Below are positions 51,130 through 61,841 of a stretch of 64,000 nt of DNA, piece after piece (position 1 is the stretch's first letter; each line of letters begins with the position of its first letter). The notes under the pieces were generated by a model. That model made no database searches. It was not told the DNA's origin and was given only the letters and a program-made list of their open reading frames with translations. Made by a program: the position numbers and the translations under genes. This DNA is from Paramacrobiotus metropolitanus (Eukaryota; Tardigrada; Eutardigrada; Parachela; Macrobiotidae), in the NCBI RefSeq assembly GCF_019649055.1, contig NW_026570314.1, forward strand, positions 310,001 to 374,000, written 5' to 3'.

Positions 51130-52669
51130 ATGTTCCGGAAAGATATCTGGCGCTACGGTGCAGTGACTGTGAAGACCGAGCAGGACGAGTTGTGGCACGG
51201 ACTGGTAGTGGATGTCAACAGCAAACACGGCCTGACTGTCAACTTTGGATGCCCGCAGTTCCAAGCCGTCCGGGTTCCCTGGGGTAACTTCGTTGATGGT
51301 CACACTTGGACACCCGATTCCCGTCTGCAGACTGGCGTACACGCTCTGGCCCTTTATCAGTTAAATGCCAACGCACCCTGGCGCTGGCACCCTGCCAAAC
51401 TCCTGGCTGGTAGCTCTAAATATGGTTACGCTTTTGTGGAGCTGTCCTTGGGTGATGGGTCGTTGATGCGGGAAGCGGTGTCATGGGAGCACGTGCAACC
51501 TCTGTCCGAGATGCCGTCGTGTGAGTGGGACAAAGAGCCCACAAAGCCCCCTTTAAAAAGTGCTGCATCGAGTTGACGGCGGATCCGCAGCTGCTGGCGG
51601 TTACCCAACGAACCGACTTAGTGGAGCAATGGCTGCGCATGACGGAAACAATTGCTGTTGATGTTGATGGACGAGGCCTTACGTGTCTGGCGAAGTCGCA
51701 GGAAGTATCGCGCTTGATCGCACCGGATTGTGTAAGTTACTGAATTCTGCTGCCAGTTGACAATCGTAGAAGTCGTTTGAGTTTAATCCCATTTGACACT
51801 ATTATGATTCTTGTGGTGTCTCTAGGCGCAAATTCTTTCCCGGATTGGGCAGACCGAGCTGAAAGCGGGATGGAAACCGACTCGTCAGGAGAGCAGCCTC
51901 AGTGGTATGGATACGTCGCCGAATACTGAAGCTTTAGCCAGCGGTGTAAGTCAAACGCCCTATTGGTCTGATGTACTTCTCAAACTGCCACAAATTGCAG
52001 ACAACTACTGCCCATACAATTCCACAGTTGCCTGTGGAGCTATGGTCGCAAATTTTCTCCTCTCTGAATGCGTACGAACGAGTGAAAGCCAGTGAGACGT
52101 GCTACACGTGGAACCATCTCCTCAAGTCATCTCCATTGACCGTGCGTGTGGAGATTGATCTGGACCAGCACAGCGGCGTAACCGTGGCCGGGATGGTGAA
52201 TAAGATGGTCATGTCGTCTACCAAGACTCTCGTGTTGACTAGCAGCGATGACAAGCAGCGCTTCCTCCGGGGCACGTCCGATCCACTGTTTCCCAGTCCG
52301 CTGCACATTGTGGTCGATGTTCTGCGTGCCAAGAACCTGCGTATTCCGCAGATTTTGTTGACGCGCTGCCGAATCCGAAAGTATTCGCTACTCGGCACCA
52401 CGGACGAGCGACCGGATATGGCGACACTTTGGCGTGAGGTATGCGACCAGCTGATCTTGGAGGATACGCACATACTCTTGACGTATGAAGACCGAATCGA
52501 CATCCCACTGCCTGACGGTCCTGACCCATCCCGTCGGTACTGGTGGAGTAGCACTGTCCTTTTCTATCGTATCATAGACAAGATCATAATAGATACGCGG
52601 ATGAAGAACCAGTTAACCTTACTTGATACTCAAGGATGGTTTGTGCAGTATCGGCCCCTGTCACATTGA
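51130..52669 (+). pseudogene. F3: F-box gene, three exons, one-base deletion in exon 1
   Basis: The exons are 51130-51731, 51826-51945 and 52001-52669, with introns of 94 and 55 bp. The N-terminal domain begins MFRKDIWRYGAVTVKTEQDE. Around 51540 one C is missing relative to F1, F2 and F4 (KEPTKP against KAPHKAP), shifting frame before the exon end. The F-box (IPQLPVELWSQIFSSLNAYE) and the C-terminal region through 52669 are open. Exon sizes otherwise match the family. Either a recent pseudogene or an error in the sequence at that base. Confidence 0.8.
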
Positions 52670-52969
52670 TTTTTCAAGCTGTTTAGTAGCTTTACTAGTA
52701 TCAGACGATTGCTTTATTGACTTCTTTTGTTTTTCCAGTACTTTATGAACTGTGAATGCAGGAGTAAGTACTTTGCCGTTCGCTGCAGAAAATAGAAACT
52801 GTACTTAATTTGATGTTGCCTACTCTAGATATGATAATGTCAATTCATGTTGTAAAATGTGACTCCGAATCTTGTCGCACTATTCAGGAGTTTTGCGATA
52901 CGAAACCGTCAAAAATGGTATAATGATTTTACGGGAAAGAAACTAACCATAAGAAGATACCCTAAAGCT

Positions 52970-53302
52970 TTAATAAGCATCACCTGCACTGGAAACTATG
53001 CCGTTGCCAACGTTTTCCACCAGCTTTTTAGTTCCGCCTTCCCAGGATCCGTATATTTCGAAGGCGGCTGCCACGAAATGGTATCTTGGTTGCAGCCAGC
53101 CGTGTTTCGTCAGTTTTCCTCTTTTTACGTGCTCCGCTGCTGCGCCGACGCACGTGGAAGTGCGGTCGATATACGAGTATGAGGAAGCGAGTGTATCCCC
53201 GCAGGTTACATCAACGGCCAGTGCTTTTCCGCGCTCCCACGGGACGAGAGTAATCACATCTGACCTTTTATTATCTTTCACGGACAGGCCATTCGGCTCC
53301 AT
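52970..53302 (-). pseudogene. Second fragment of the reverse-transcriptase-type element tail
   Basis: The minus frame reads MEPNGLSVKDNKRSDVITLV, PWERGKALAVDVTCGDTLAS, STCVGAAAEHVKRGKLTKHG and FVAAAFEIYGSWEGGTKKLV as successive parts. It is the same domain as at 40535-40798 but covers its N-terminal half. The D..V..PW..GK.L..DVT core is what I recall from these mobile-element ORFs. Confidence 0.55.
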
Positions 53303-53699
53303 TCTGGCTAGCTAATGTAGAAGAACTTGGAAGAAAACCTGACAATCCATAGCTTTGCGGCCTAGTGTCGGGTGGTAGGTGTACTGGGGCTCTTCTAGTG
53401 TTTAACTTGTCGAAGCCTGTCATATGTATACAGCTCTACATGAGACCAGAGTGCCAAGAAAGCGTTACGGTCCACCGCTACTACCAAGGTGAATGTTGAA
53501 GGGTATTGCAAAAGAAATTTATACTGTTCGGCAGAACAGCAGAAACACATCTTGCAAACGCCAACCGTATAAAGTTTTGAATCACAGCTACAAAATAAAC
53601 GGTTATTTCGCTGCTTTACGCATCTCCCTACCTGGTAAGTGCCGAGTCGCCGACCGACAGATTAAGTTATTGCAGTACCTCACAATCAGTTCCAATGGG

Positions 53700-53890
53700 C
53701 CTGACAGGCTGACACGTCCACGAAGCCGCTTCAGACAAGTTCACAATCCGCTCAGCGGATGATATCCAAGATAACGTTGCTCTCGGCGTTCCTTAAGATG
53801 CAGCGGGTCTGCTCATGAGCCATCGCTTCCAGACTTCCAGCGTTCTCCGTGACAATGCGATTATCCGACTGAGTCAACGTGCTGATCAGA
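53700..53890 (-). pseudogene. Relic of a PDZ last exon
   Basis: The stretch from CGTCCACGAAGCCG through GATATCCAAGATAACGTT and GTGACAATGCGATTATCCGA aligns with the last PDZ exons at 121-248 and 44544-44671 on the minus strand, but it is heavily decayed. It shows that a third BTB-PDZ copy once lay between F3 and F4. Confidence 0.6.
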
Positions 53891-54389
53891 GAGCCTGACA
53901 GAGGAGGTCCGCATAACCGTCTGATCCGATACTATTAGCACGCTTATTGCTTTCGACAACGGTATTTGATGTATGGAGCTATATTTTGCACTTCATTTAT
54001 TAGTGCATTAATTCCTCCATTTACTGAGTCCAGAAAACTGAGACAGTACACAGTGCGGCGGGGTCGATGCCGCTAACAAACAATGGCAAAAAAACCGGAA
54101 ATACTCGTCCTGTAACTGAATGTTCTGAAAATGTGACAACCGCAACGAGATGGCGGTTGGGTTGTGACATATAACTACCATTGGTATTTTCACGAATTGT
54201 AAATTTGTACTATGTAGTTGCAAAATTTTGTACATACAACTACAATTGCAAAATTTTGAATTTTCAGCCTTATATCGATTGCCTACGCCAAAGTTTTCAC
54301 TCTTGCCTTTAAAGCACTGTTTAGTCTATGAATTCATTTTGCAGCGCAATGTTGATTGGCGCCCATTAGTTATTTCGACCATCAGGAGA

Positions 54390-56298
54390 ATGTTCAAGAA
54401 AGACATCTGGCGCTACGGCGCAGTGACTGTGAAGACCCAGCAGGACGAGCTGTGGCAGGGGCTGGTAGTGGATGTCAACGGCAAGCACGGCCTGACCGTC
54501 AACTTCGGATGCCCGCAGTTCCAAGCCCTGTTGGTTCCCTGGGCTAACTTCGTCCAGGGCCGGAATTGGACCCCCGCCTCTCGCCTCACGTATGGTGGTC
54601 CCGCACTGGTCCTTTACCAATTGGCGGCTGACGCCCCCTGGCGTTGGCATCGCGCCCGTTTTCTGGCGGGTGGTCCCGATTATGCCTATGCTTTCGTGGA
54701 GTTGCGTTTGTTGAATGGGACACTGGTGCGTGAAGTGGTGGCGTGGCCGCGCGTGCAGCCGCTGGTCCAGATGTTGTCATATGAGTGGGACAAAGCGCCC
54801 CACAAAGCCCCCTTCAAAAAGTGCTGCATCGAGTTGACCGGGGACTCGCAGCTGTTGGCGGTCACACAGCGGCCCGACTTTGTGGAGCAATGGTTTCGCA
54901 TGACGGACACACTTGCCATTGACGTTCAGGGACGAAATTTAACGTGTCTTGCCACGTCCAAAGAAATACCGCGCTTAATTGCACTGGAGTCTGGAGTAAG
55001 TTAATTCGCACGCTCACGCACTGCCGCCATAGAGCGTTGTGCCTACTGGGAATATCGTAAATTATCAAATAAAAATCCGCGGTTAACAAATTTTAATCAG
55101 ACTCATAAAAACCAGGAATAGAACTTATTCCTTTCGACAACGGTATTTGATATATGGAGCTGTTTATGTTTGCTGTAGGCACTGCCACTGTCTCGTATTG
55201 GCCGGATTGAGCTAAAAGCAGGATGGCGACGGCCTCGTCAGGACTGTATGGATGCTGCGTGGAATGTTGCCAGCCTACCCGGTGCTGTAAGCTGCAGTAG
55301 TTACATCCTTCCACTGTAGTGCAGTTTCAATTCATTTTCGAATGGCGAGCAGTCAAATGTCCCCTCAGATCCTAGTTGCTAAATTTGGAAAAGGCATACG
55401 CTTTCACACATTTAGAACACTCTCCATGTATGACTCAGCGCCAGGTTGTTAAAGAACACTCAGCTGCATTACTAGTTGTCCGATTTAAGAAAGGAGATTT
55501 TGCCGAGTTTATGTGCTTTTAGCCGTAGTCTGGATATCTGTACTACTGTATTTTCCTGAAGCCGTTAGCTGTTTTAAAATATTTTTTGCACTGCAAAACT
55601 GCACTGATTGTTATTAGGCAAACGTTGACCCAGTTTCCGCCACTGATTCACACCGCTTATCCAATATGCAGCATTTGCCAGTCGAGCTCTGGTCGCGAGT
55701 CTTCTCGTTTCTCAACGCGTGCGAACAAGTGAAAGCCAGTGAGACATGCTACACGTGGAACCGCCTTCTAAAGTCCTCTCCACTGGCCGCACGCGTGGAG
55801 ATCGATACGACACAGTGCAGCGGTGAATTGGTAGCTTGCATGTTGCATAAGATGGTTACATCGTCCACGAAAACTCTGGTGGTCGTCAGCAGCGATGACC
55901 GGCGCTGGATGTTGTCGCATCCGCTCCTCCACAGTCCTCTGCACATTGTAACGGATATTCTGCGCGCCAAGAACCTGCGCATTCCGCGTATTGTTCTGGC
56001 GCGCTGCCATATACGGAAGTATTCACTGCTGGGCTGGACGGACCGGCGAGCTGACATGGCGCGGCGCTGGCGCAACGTGTGTGACCAGCTGATTGTGAAG
56101 GATATGCATCTCTTCCTGACGTTCAGAGACCGAATGGACCTTCATCTGGCGGATGAATCGCTGCAGCATTGGCGGGACCCGGAGCGCGTGGTTTACTACC
56201 GCATCAAAAACAAGACCATCGATACGAGGACGAAGAATCAGTTGACTGCACTCGATGTTCTGGAATCGGTTCTCCAGTATGAAGTCGTTTCGCCTTGA
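54390..56298 (+). CDS. F4: F-box protein with conserved N-terminal domain, intact three-exon gene
   Basis: The exons are 54390-54995, 55179-55286 and 55618-56298, introns 183 and 331 bp, all phase 0, coding 464 residues without a lesion. The N-terminal domain runs from MFKKDIWRYGAVTVKTQQDE to about 202. Exon 2 is a 36-residue linker (LSRIGRIELKAGWRRPRQ). The F-box begins near 255 (MQHLPVELWSRVFSFLNACE, then ASETCYTWNRLLKSSPLAAR). The C-terminal region has HIVTDILRAKNLRIPRIVL and ends YEVVSP. It is the most diverged of the four copies and convergent with BTB3, whose stop lies 540 bp away. Predicted SCF receptor. Confidence 0.83.
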
Positions 56299-56840
56299 AT
56301 GCGCCGTTCATCTTTCGAATAGTCGTGTAATATTGTTCTTTTGACTTGGTTTTTGAAAGGAGAATGGTCTTAAACGGAGCGGCGCTCTTATACTGACTGG
56401 ATTGGATAATGTTAATGCCATAATGCGCAACGGCTAGTCTAGCTTGTAGGATGTTTGCGATAGCGACTGCTGCATAACAGACGCCGCATTGGTTGCTTTA
56501 TTAGACTTTTTCAACTGAACTTATCATTCTTCAACAGTTGCTACGGACTTAACATAGTTCGAAACAGTCTGAAATATTGTAAAAATCAATATATGCATTG
56601 CAGTTGCAGGAGCACAAAATCAGACAAGGACAGCTAAAAAGTGTGTTGTAGGAAAACGCACCTATTTATGTTCCAGCGGCTATTACGAGAAAATGGCTTA
56701 ACTACTTAACTTGTGGATAATATACAGCCACAATATACACGTCACGTATCAGTATGATTACCAGTTCAAAATAAAAAAATTACCATTACAATTACTAAAT
56801 AGTTACATACGTAACCAAACGGTTGTGGTCTGTGCACATT
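56299..56840. other. Spacer between F4 and BTB3
   Basis: AT-rich 3' flanks of two convergent genes. I see no gene in it. Confidence 0.6.
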
Positions 56841-59290
56841 TCACAGTGCAGCGCGATTGGCCGCTTTCCAGGCGTCCAGGTCCCAGTCGCACAGACTCAA
56901 ATCGGCGAAGGGCTTACCGCGTTCTTTCCCTGCCAGACGGACCGTATGTACACCCGGCCGCCGCAGTGAACCGTACACCGTGGGAAGCGCACAGCACCCG
57001 CGGCCCACCCACACTCGCTGGCCGCGTTTCAGGTAATCCGCTGCCCGGATCAACTTCTCCGGCGCAACCACGCCGCTCTTCCCGCTGCACGTCGACACGT
57101 AGGCTACGTTGGGCGCGCTGATCCCGGTCACGTGGGCCGGGAACCAGAACTGCCTGTTGCGCACAAAGATCTCCTCGCGATCTTTGAAGCAGAAGGCGCC
57201 GATCTGGTGCATTACGCATTGCCGCGGCGCGGTCGGGAAGGACAGCGGCGGTTTAACGGTAGCGTGTTTGTACTGGCAGATGTCCCATAATTCGTCCTGC
57301 TGCAGCAAGCCCGTCTAAAAAAACAAACCGGCTTAAGAAACATAGGCCAGACTTGTTTGGACTATTGTTTAGACTTTGGCTGAACAAGACTGTCAATGTG
57401 CATTATTACAAAGTATTAACACACAGTGGTCTCGCAGACTGGAAGGTACGGTATTTCCAAAAAAAGTAAGAGACAGTGTGCTGTTTACGAACTACGAGGG
57501 AAAGACTCATCCCTCGGGCAAGCGATTACAATTTGCGCTCACCAAGATTTGCAGTTAACTACCGAAAATACAAAATTTATGCAGAGTTCGTGCTGTTTCA
57601 GTTTTAGAAATGTCTTGTTAACCGGTTAACCGTGCTTAGATCTTAAATTCCGGTTTGCTATGCTATAACACGTAAAATGATTGATCAATAAAAACAGGTG
57701 ATACACAGACAGCTTATACCGCAAATCGAGACATGCACAATGCACAAGAACGAGCGTTCAGATATTTTACATGCAACGGAAGACAAAATTGTCTTAACAT
57801 CGGAAACGGTTTTGCGGCTTAGCCATGTGTGCAACTCAATGAGAGAACAGAGAACTCGGTTGCCGCGCTTACTGCTCAGTAAGCGGATATTATAGCGATT
57901 GGTATGCGGCGGTGGCTAGTCGTATGCGCAGCAAACCAAAAGCGGCTAACGGTCCAAATATGACTACTTTGTCGTCCATAGTAAATGCATGCAAGAGATA
58001 ACTACCAAGTACGGTATGAAAACTGTAAAGCGACATTTCTTGTGCACCTAAGCGATATATTATGTAAATACAGATGATGACGCCTGGTGCCTACTGGAGG
58101 TGCAGTCACAGTTTAACCGAAAGCGGGCCTACCTTAGCGGGGCCGTCCAGCAGTTGAGCATCACGCAGCAATGGGAAACGGATGAGGTAGAGCGCCGCCC
58201 CCAGCGTTTGACGCCGGTTTTCTGGGGATCGCTCCATATTAGCTCGCGCACAAGCTGCCGCCGCCCACCTACAGAATCCAAACATAAAACAATTGTTCAA
58301 CGTTTGTTATCCCGGCACACCCAGCTCTTCAGTTTTCAGCAAGATTGTTAATTGTTTCGCCTCCCATCAGCATTTGCGCAAGCAAAGATATAGCTTTCCT
58401 TGCACGTTCCATAATTTCCGTACGCTTACCGTTCAACAGCCAAGTAGATGGTGTTCTCGTCAGTCGTTAAGGTGTCGCGTTGCAGAATCATCATGAGCGT
58501 TTCGTGAGGAATATTCTCGAAATGTACCGATAGAAAGACCAATTCACTGGATCGGTCCACAAATTCAAGGCATGCCTGCATGGCCTTTTCAGCACCCCAT
58601 AACTTTGCCTGCAAATTACCAAATACATTGTAAGACAAAAATCGTGCGCAACAGCAAAAAGTGGTTTGGAAGTACGCACCTTTTCGTAATATGTCAGCCA
58701 ATTTGTCCCGTTCAGTTTGCTGGCCAGAAAAGTACAACAGGCCTCCACCAGCTGCGTGATATCGTAGCGTTCCCCGCAGTACAATGTCTGGTACACGTTA
58801 TCCAGCTTCAGACCGTCCATTGCGTCGGTGTAAACAAAACTATAGAGATTCGTCGAACAGTGTTACACAGTTAATCAAGACAGATTTGCATTAATTCACA
58901 TAGCGCTAGCATATGAAACCTGGAGTATTACCTGAGCATATTAGCGAAGGCCTCGGGAAACACATCCGGCGTCTCGATAGGGTCCGCCCCGTTCTCCGCC
59001 AGACCCCCGTTGAACATGGCGTTGAAGACGTCACTGCTAACGCTTAGTATATACCTGTAGAAAATATACAGGGAAAACATAACATTAGCGATACCCTTGG
59101 AAGGGACGCCGGCTTACTTGTGGGCGCGGAAGATCCTGGGCTCGTCATGGTCTCGCCCGACGGTAAACGCCACGTCGCTCAGTTCTTCGCGTGCCATAGA
59201 CCGCTTCATGCGGTTGGCAATCTTGGCTACGGTCCCGCGGGACTGCGGGTCCACAGCCGGCACAGCGGTAGAATTGCCGGACATTGTCAT
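56841..59290 (-). CDS. BTB3: BTB-BACK protein with a different C-terminal domain, six exons
   Basis: The exons are 59118-59290, 58932-59054, 58680-58839, 58430-58608, 58133-58268 and 56841-57314, all GT-AG, giving 414 residues. I chose ATG 59288-59290 because the frame further upstream has no ATG. Residues about 20-130 are BTB (REELSDVAFTVGRDHDEPRI, AHKYILSVSSDVFNAMFNGG, NVYQTLYCGERYDITQLVEA). BACK follows to about 257 (AKLWGAEKAMQACLEFVDRS; WAAAACARANMERSPENRRQ; LYLIRFPLLRDAQLLDGP). The order is that of BTBD2/3/6-type CUL3 adaptors, but neither PHR nor PDZ follows. The last 157 residues begin LLQQDELWDICQYKHATVKP and then form a Trp/Val/Gly-rich domain (NRQFWFPAHVTGISAPNVAY) that may be SH3/Tudor-like. 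Exon lengths 123, 179 and 136 equal those of BTB2. Intron 5 is 818 bp. Confidence 0.87.
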
Positions 59291-60308
59291 AGAGTCAGAG
59301 CTTAAGACTTCAGAGTACAACGACGAAAAAAGGCTGCAAACATATCGGGCTGATGGTTTGCGGTGAAAGTGGGCAACCACTGATGAATCGATTTTCACCC
59401 GACAAGCTGGGACCCTTATAAAACTACGCGTACGTATCCATGTGTCGACAGAGAGCTCAAGATCCGCTTTAAAAAATCAAATCCGGGTTGTTGGCTTTGG
59501 TCCACATTCAGGATATTGAAAACGATCAGCGATGAAATATGACCAGGGACAGAGTGACAGACTGAAGAAACAAATGCCTAGGAGCGCCACCCGTGTGCGG
59601 CAATTTGTCCACTACGATTTTTGTATGGAAATTTATGAAATTAAGACACCCGTGTCGTGCTCTAATTGATGATTCTCGCCAGGATGGCGCCCTGTGGCGG
59701 TTGGCAGCCGTGCGACTCAGGTGCGACGGGAAGTTGTCGTAGGCCCATAGAAACTAGTGCTTATCCCGGCACTTTTTAAACAGCGCGCGTTCGCAAAATG
59801 TACTGTTTGTTAACTGGGCAGATACATGAAAATTTACAGAAAACTGTCCTCTGCAAACGAGGAAAAATTTTGTGATAAAAATGCTTACAGTATTCTTAAA
59901 TTAAGCGGTAGCTCTATGGCCACGGTATTACTCTACCGCCTTAAATTTTAGCACGCGACCAGAAACACAGCGCATGCATAGTTCTCCTGTTGGCGCACTG
60001 TAGAATCCCTGTTTGTTAGTGACGTCAAAATGACACACTGCCAGTCTGCAGTTCAGGCGAGAATCACGAATCTTTTGTATTAGCGGCACTTTTTTATAGG
60101 CTACCCAAGTAGCATAAACTTTACTGTTATTTGAACTGGGAAGAACCGATCAAGAAACAGAGGTCTGCCACGAAAATGTCGCTGGGCAAATCTTTCTGCA
60201 CCCGGCGGAAGTCGTCGTGAACTCAGTTCTTATTAGTAAATTTAAGTACGCACTACACACTATTTCAGCCTGCCGTACGCGATTTTTACTCGCAGTTTTT
60301 TTGCTAGG
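59291..60308. other. Upstream region of BTB3
   Basis: No gene recognised. The first part should hold the BTB3 promoter and 5' untranslated region. A palindromic GTGACGTCA-like site is present at 60019-60027, which resembles a CRE/ATF box, 730 bp upstream of the start codon. Confidence 0.5.
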
Positions 60309-60468
60309 TGTGAAGTATCTAATAATACTTTATTAGATGTGTACAGTAGGACGACTGATGATAGACTAAATATAAAAGTAGGAAAACATACAAACATTCT
60401 CTCAGAGATACTGCAACGTTGCTAGGCTCATATAAAGTACTACAGTACTTTATAGTACATACACTACA
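60309..60468 (-). repeat. Candidate LTR of the minus-strand element
   Basis: Read on the minus strand it starts TGTAGTGTATG directly after the purine tract GTGGGGGAG (60469-60477) and ends GATACTTCACA, with a poly(A) signal AATAAA near its end. That gives about 160 bp. The partner copy is outside the window. Confidence 0.45.
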
Positions 60469-60524
60469 CTCCCCCACAATAAGATAAAACACACGGACAA
60501 TGAAAACAGGAATAAATATTAATT

Positions 60525-61076
60525 TTAAATCGGCGGAAATTCTACGAAAATCTTTTTCGTCACGTAGTCTTTGAGGAGGTAATCCGGCATCTTCCTTGTC
60601 CGATCGCTTCGGCGGAGTTCTGCTTCCGGAATCGGGGCCTTCGGAACTTTCGGTGGCTTTGCAGCAGCCTTCTCCGATGGCTTCTTCGGAGGCTTCGTTT
60701 CGGCCGTGGGAACCATGACTTCCGCCTTCACTGGGGGTGGCGGTCCACGGTCTGGACCTGCAATAACAACAGGGGGCACAGGCTGCGGTGCAGCCTGCAT
60801 ACTATACTCAGATTTCGGCGCCGCAACATCGCGTCGCGCCTCAAGCGCAGCCTCCAGGCATCGCGCTTCTTCAACTGGTGCCGCGGGTTCACGTCGCACC
60901 TCTGGCGCCGCAACCATGCGTCGCGCCTCTGGCGCCGCAACCATGCGTCGCGCCTCTGACGCCTTACGCTCACGCTGCGTCGCAACCTCTACCGGTGGTA
61001 GCATCGGGACGGGCTTTGTGTTCTCTGTGCACTCGCCGCCATCTGCGACTCTGCGTGCTCTTCGGCGGTCAACCAA
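60525..61076 (-). CDS. Minus-strand element: C-terminal tail with Ala/Arg repeats
   Basis: This frame of 183 codons has a near-exact tandem repeat EARRMVAAP with variants (EVRREPAAP, EARRDVAAP), then a Pro-rich part and the ending RRSDRTRKMPDYLLKDY, which is common at the end of Pol in related elements. Confidence 0.6.
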   Translation of the reverse strand: MVDRRRARRVADGGECTENTKPVPMLPPVEVATQRERKASEARRMVAAPEARRMVAAPEVRREPAAPVEEARCLEAALEARRDVAAPKSEYSMQAAPQPVPPVVIAGPDRGPPPPVKAEVMVPTAETKPPKKPSEKAAAKPPKVPKAPIPEAELRRSDRTRKMPDYLLKDYVTKKIFVEFPPI

Positions 61077-61184
61077 CGGCGTGGTAGCATCTGGTTAGCA
61101 TGTCTTCGCCACACTTGACCGTTTACTTTAACTTCCCACATCGTTTTACCGATGGGTTTTACCAGCTGCCCTGCAGCCCACTTA

Positions 61185-61841
61185 TCAGCACTGTTCAACC
61201 GGAAACTTTACTTGGACTAGTTGTCCTGTTATGAACGCTCGCGCTTTCGTGCGCTTATCAAAATTGCGCTTCTGCCTGCCTCGGGCTTTCTCGTGCACCT
61301 GCGCTACAGGATGAACCAGGTCTAATAAAGTCCTGACCTTTCGATTTAGAAACAACTCGCACGGAGCTTTTCCAGTAGTACCATTTGGTACAGTACGAAA
61401 ACGACTAAGGAACTCCCGTAACGCATCGGCAAACGTTTTCCCGGACTGCATGCCTTTTTCTATGCCCTTCTTCACTACACCAACGTAGCGCTCGGCTTGC
61501 CCATTGGACTGCGGGTGTCCCGGGGCTATAGTCATATGCTTAATCCCTCTTTCAGTACAAAACTGCTGAAACTGTTCCGACGTAAACTGACGTCCATTAT
61601 CACTGACGATATCAGTACACAGTCCATATCGCGCAAACAGACTTTCCATGATGAAAATCACGTTACTGGTATCGGCTTTCTTGACCTCAAACGCTTCTAG
61701 CCACTTCGAGAATGCGTCAACAATTACGAGTATCATTCGACCCTTGAACGGTCCGGCAAAATCTATGTGCAACCGATGCCACGGGCCCTGTGGGACCGGC
61801 CACTGTTGTAACGGTACCTTTCTGGGATCTTTCGCTAACAT
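61185..61841 (-). CDS. Minus-strand element: integrase core
   Basis: This frame of 218 codons shows WHRLHIDFAGPF, VDAFSKWLEAF, the VSDNGRQFTSEQF block and HPQSNGQAERYV, covering the D,D,E active site of a retroviral-type integrase, followed by the C-terminal region with KVRTLLDLVHP. Confidence 0.88.
   Translation of the reverse strand: MLAKDPRKVPLQQWPVPQGPWHRLHIDFAGPFKGRMILVIVDAFSKWLEAFEVKKADTSNVIFIMESLFARYGLCTDIVSDNGRQFTSEQFQQFCTERGIKHMTIAPGHPQSNGQAERYVGVVKKGIEKGMQSGKTFADALREFLSRFRTVPNGTTGKAPCELFLNRKVRTLLDLVHPVAQVHEKARGRQKRNFDKRTKARAFITGQLVQVKFPVEQC

Larger units (their letters stand above)
52670..54389. other. Spacer between F3 and F4 with mobile-element fragment and PDZ relic
   Basis: Apart from the two relics annotated separately, no gene is seen. 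The part 53340-53480 is homologous to the 3' flank of F1. Near 53930-53960 and again at 55130-55155 (intron 1 of F4) occurs a shared CTTTCGACAACGGTATTTGA word. Confidence 0.5.

Noticed and set aside
59291-59398. Extension of the first BTB3 exon by 36 codons to 59398.
   Set aside because: The extension starts at GTG; the first ATG in frame is at 59288-59290, directly before the conserved region.
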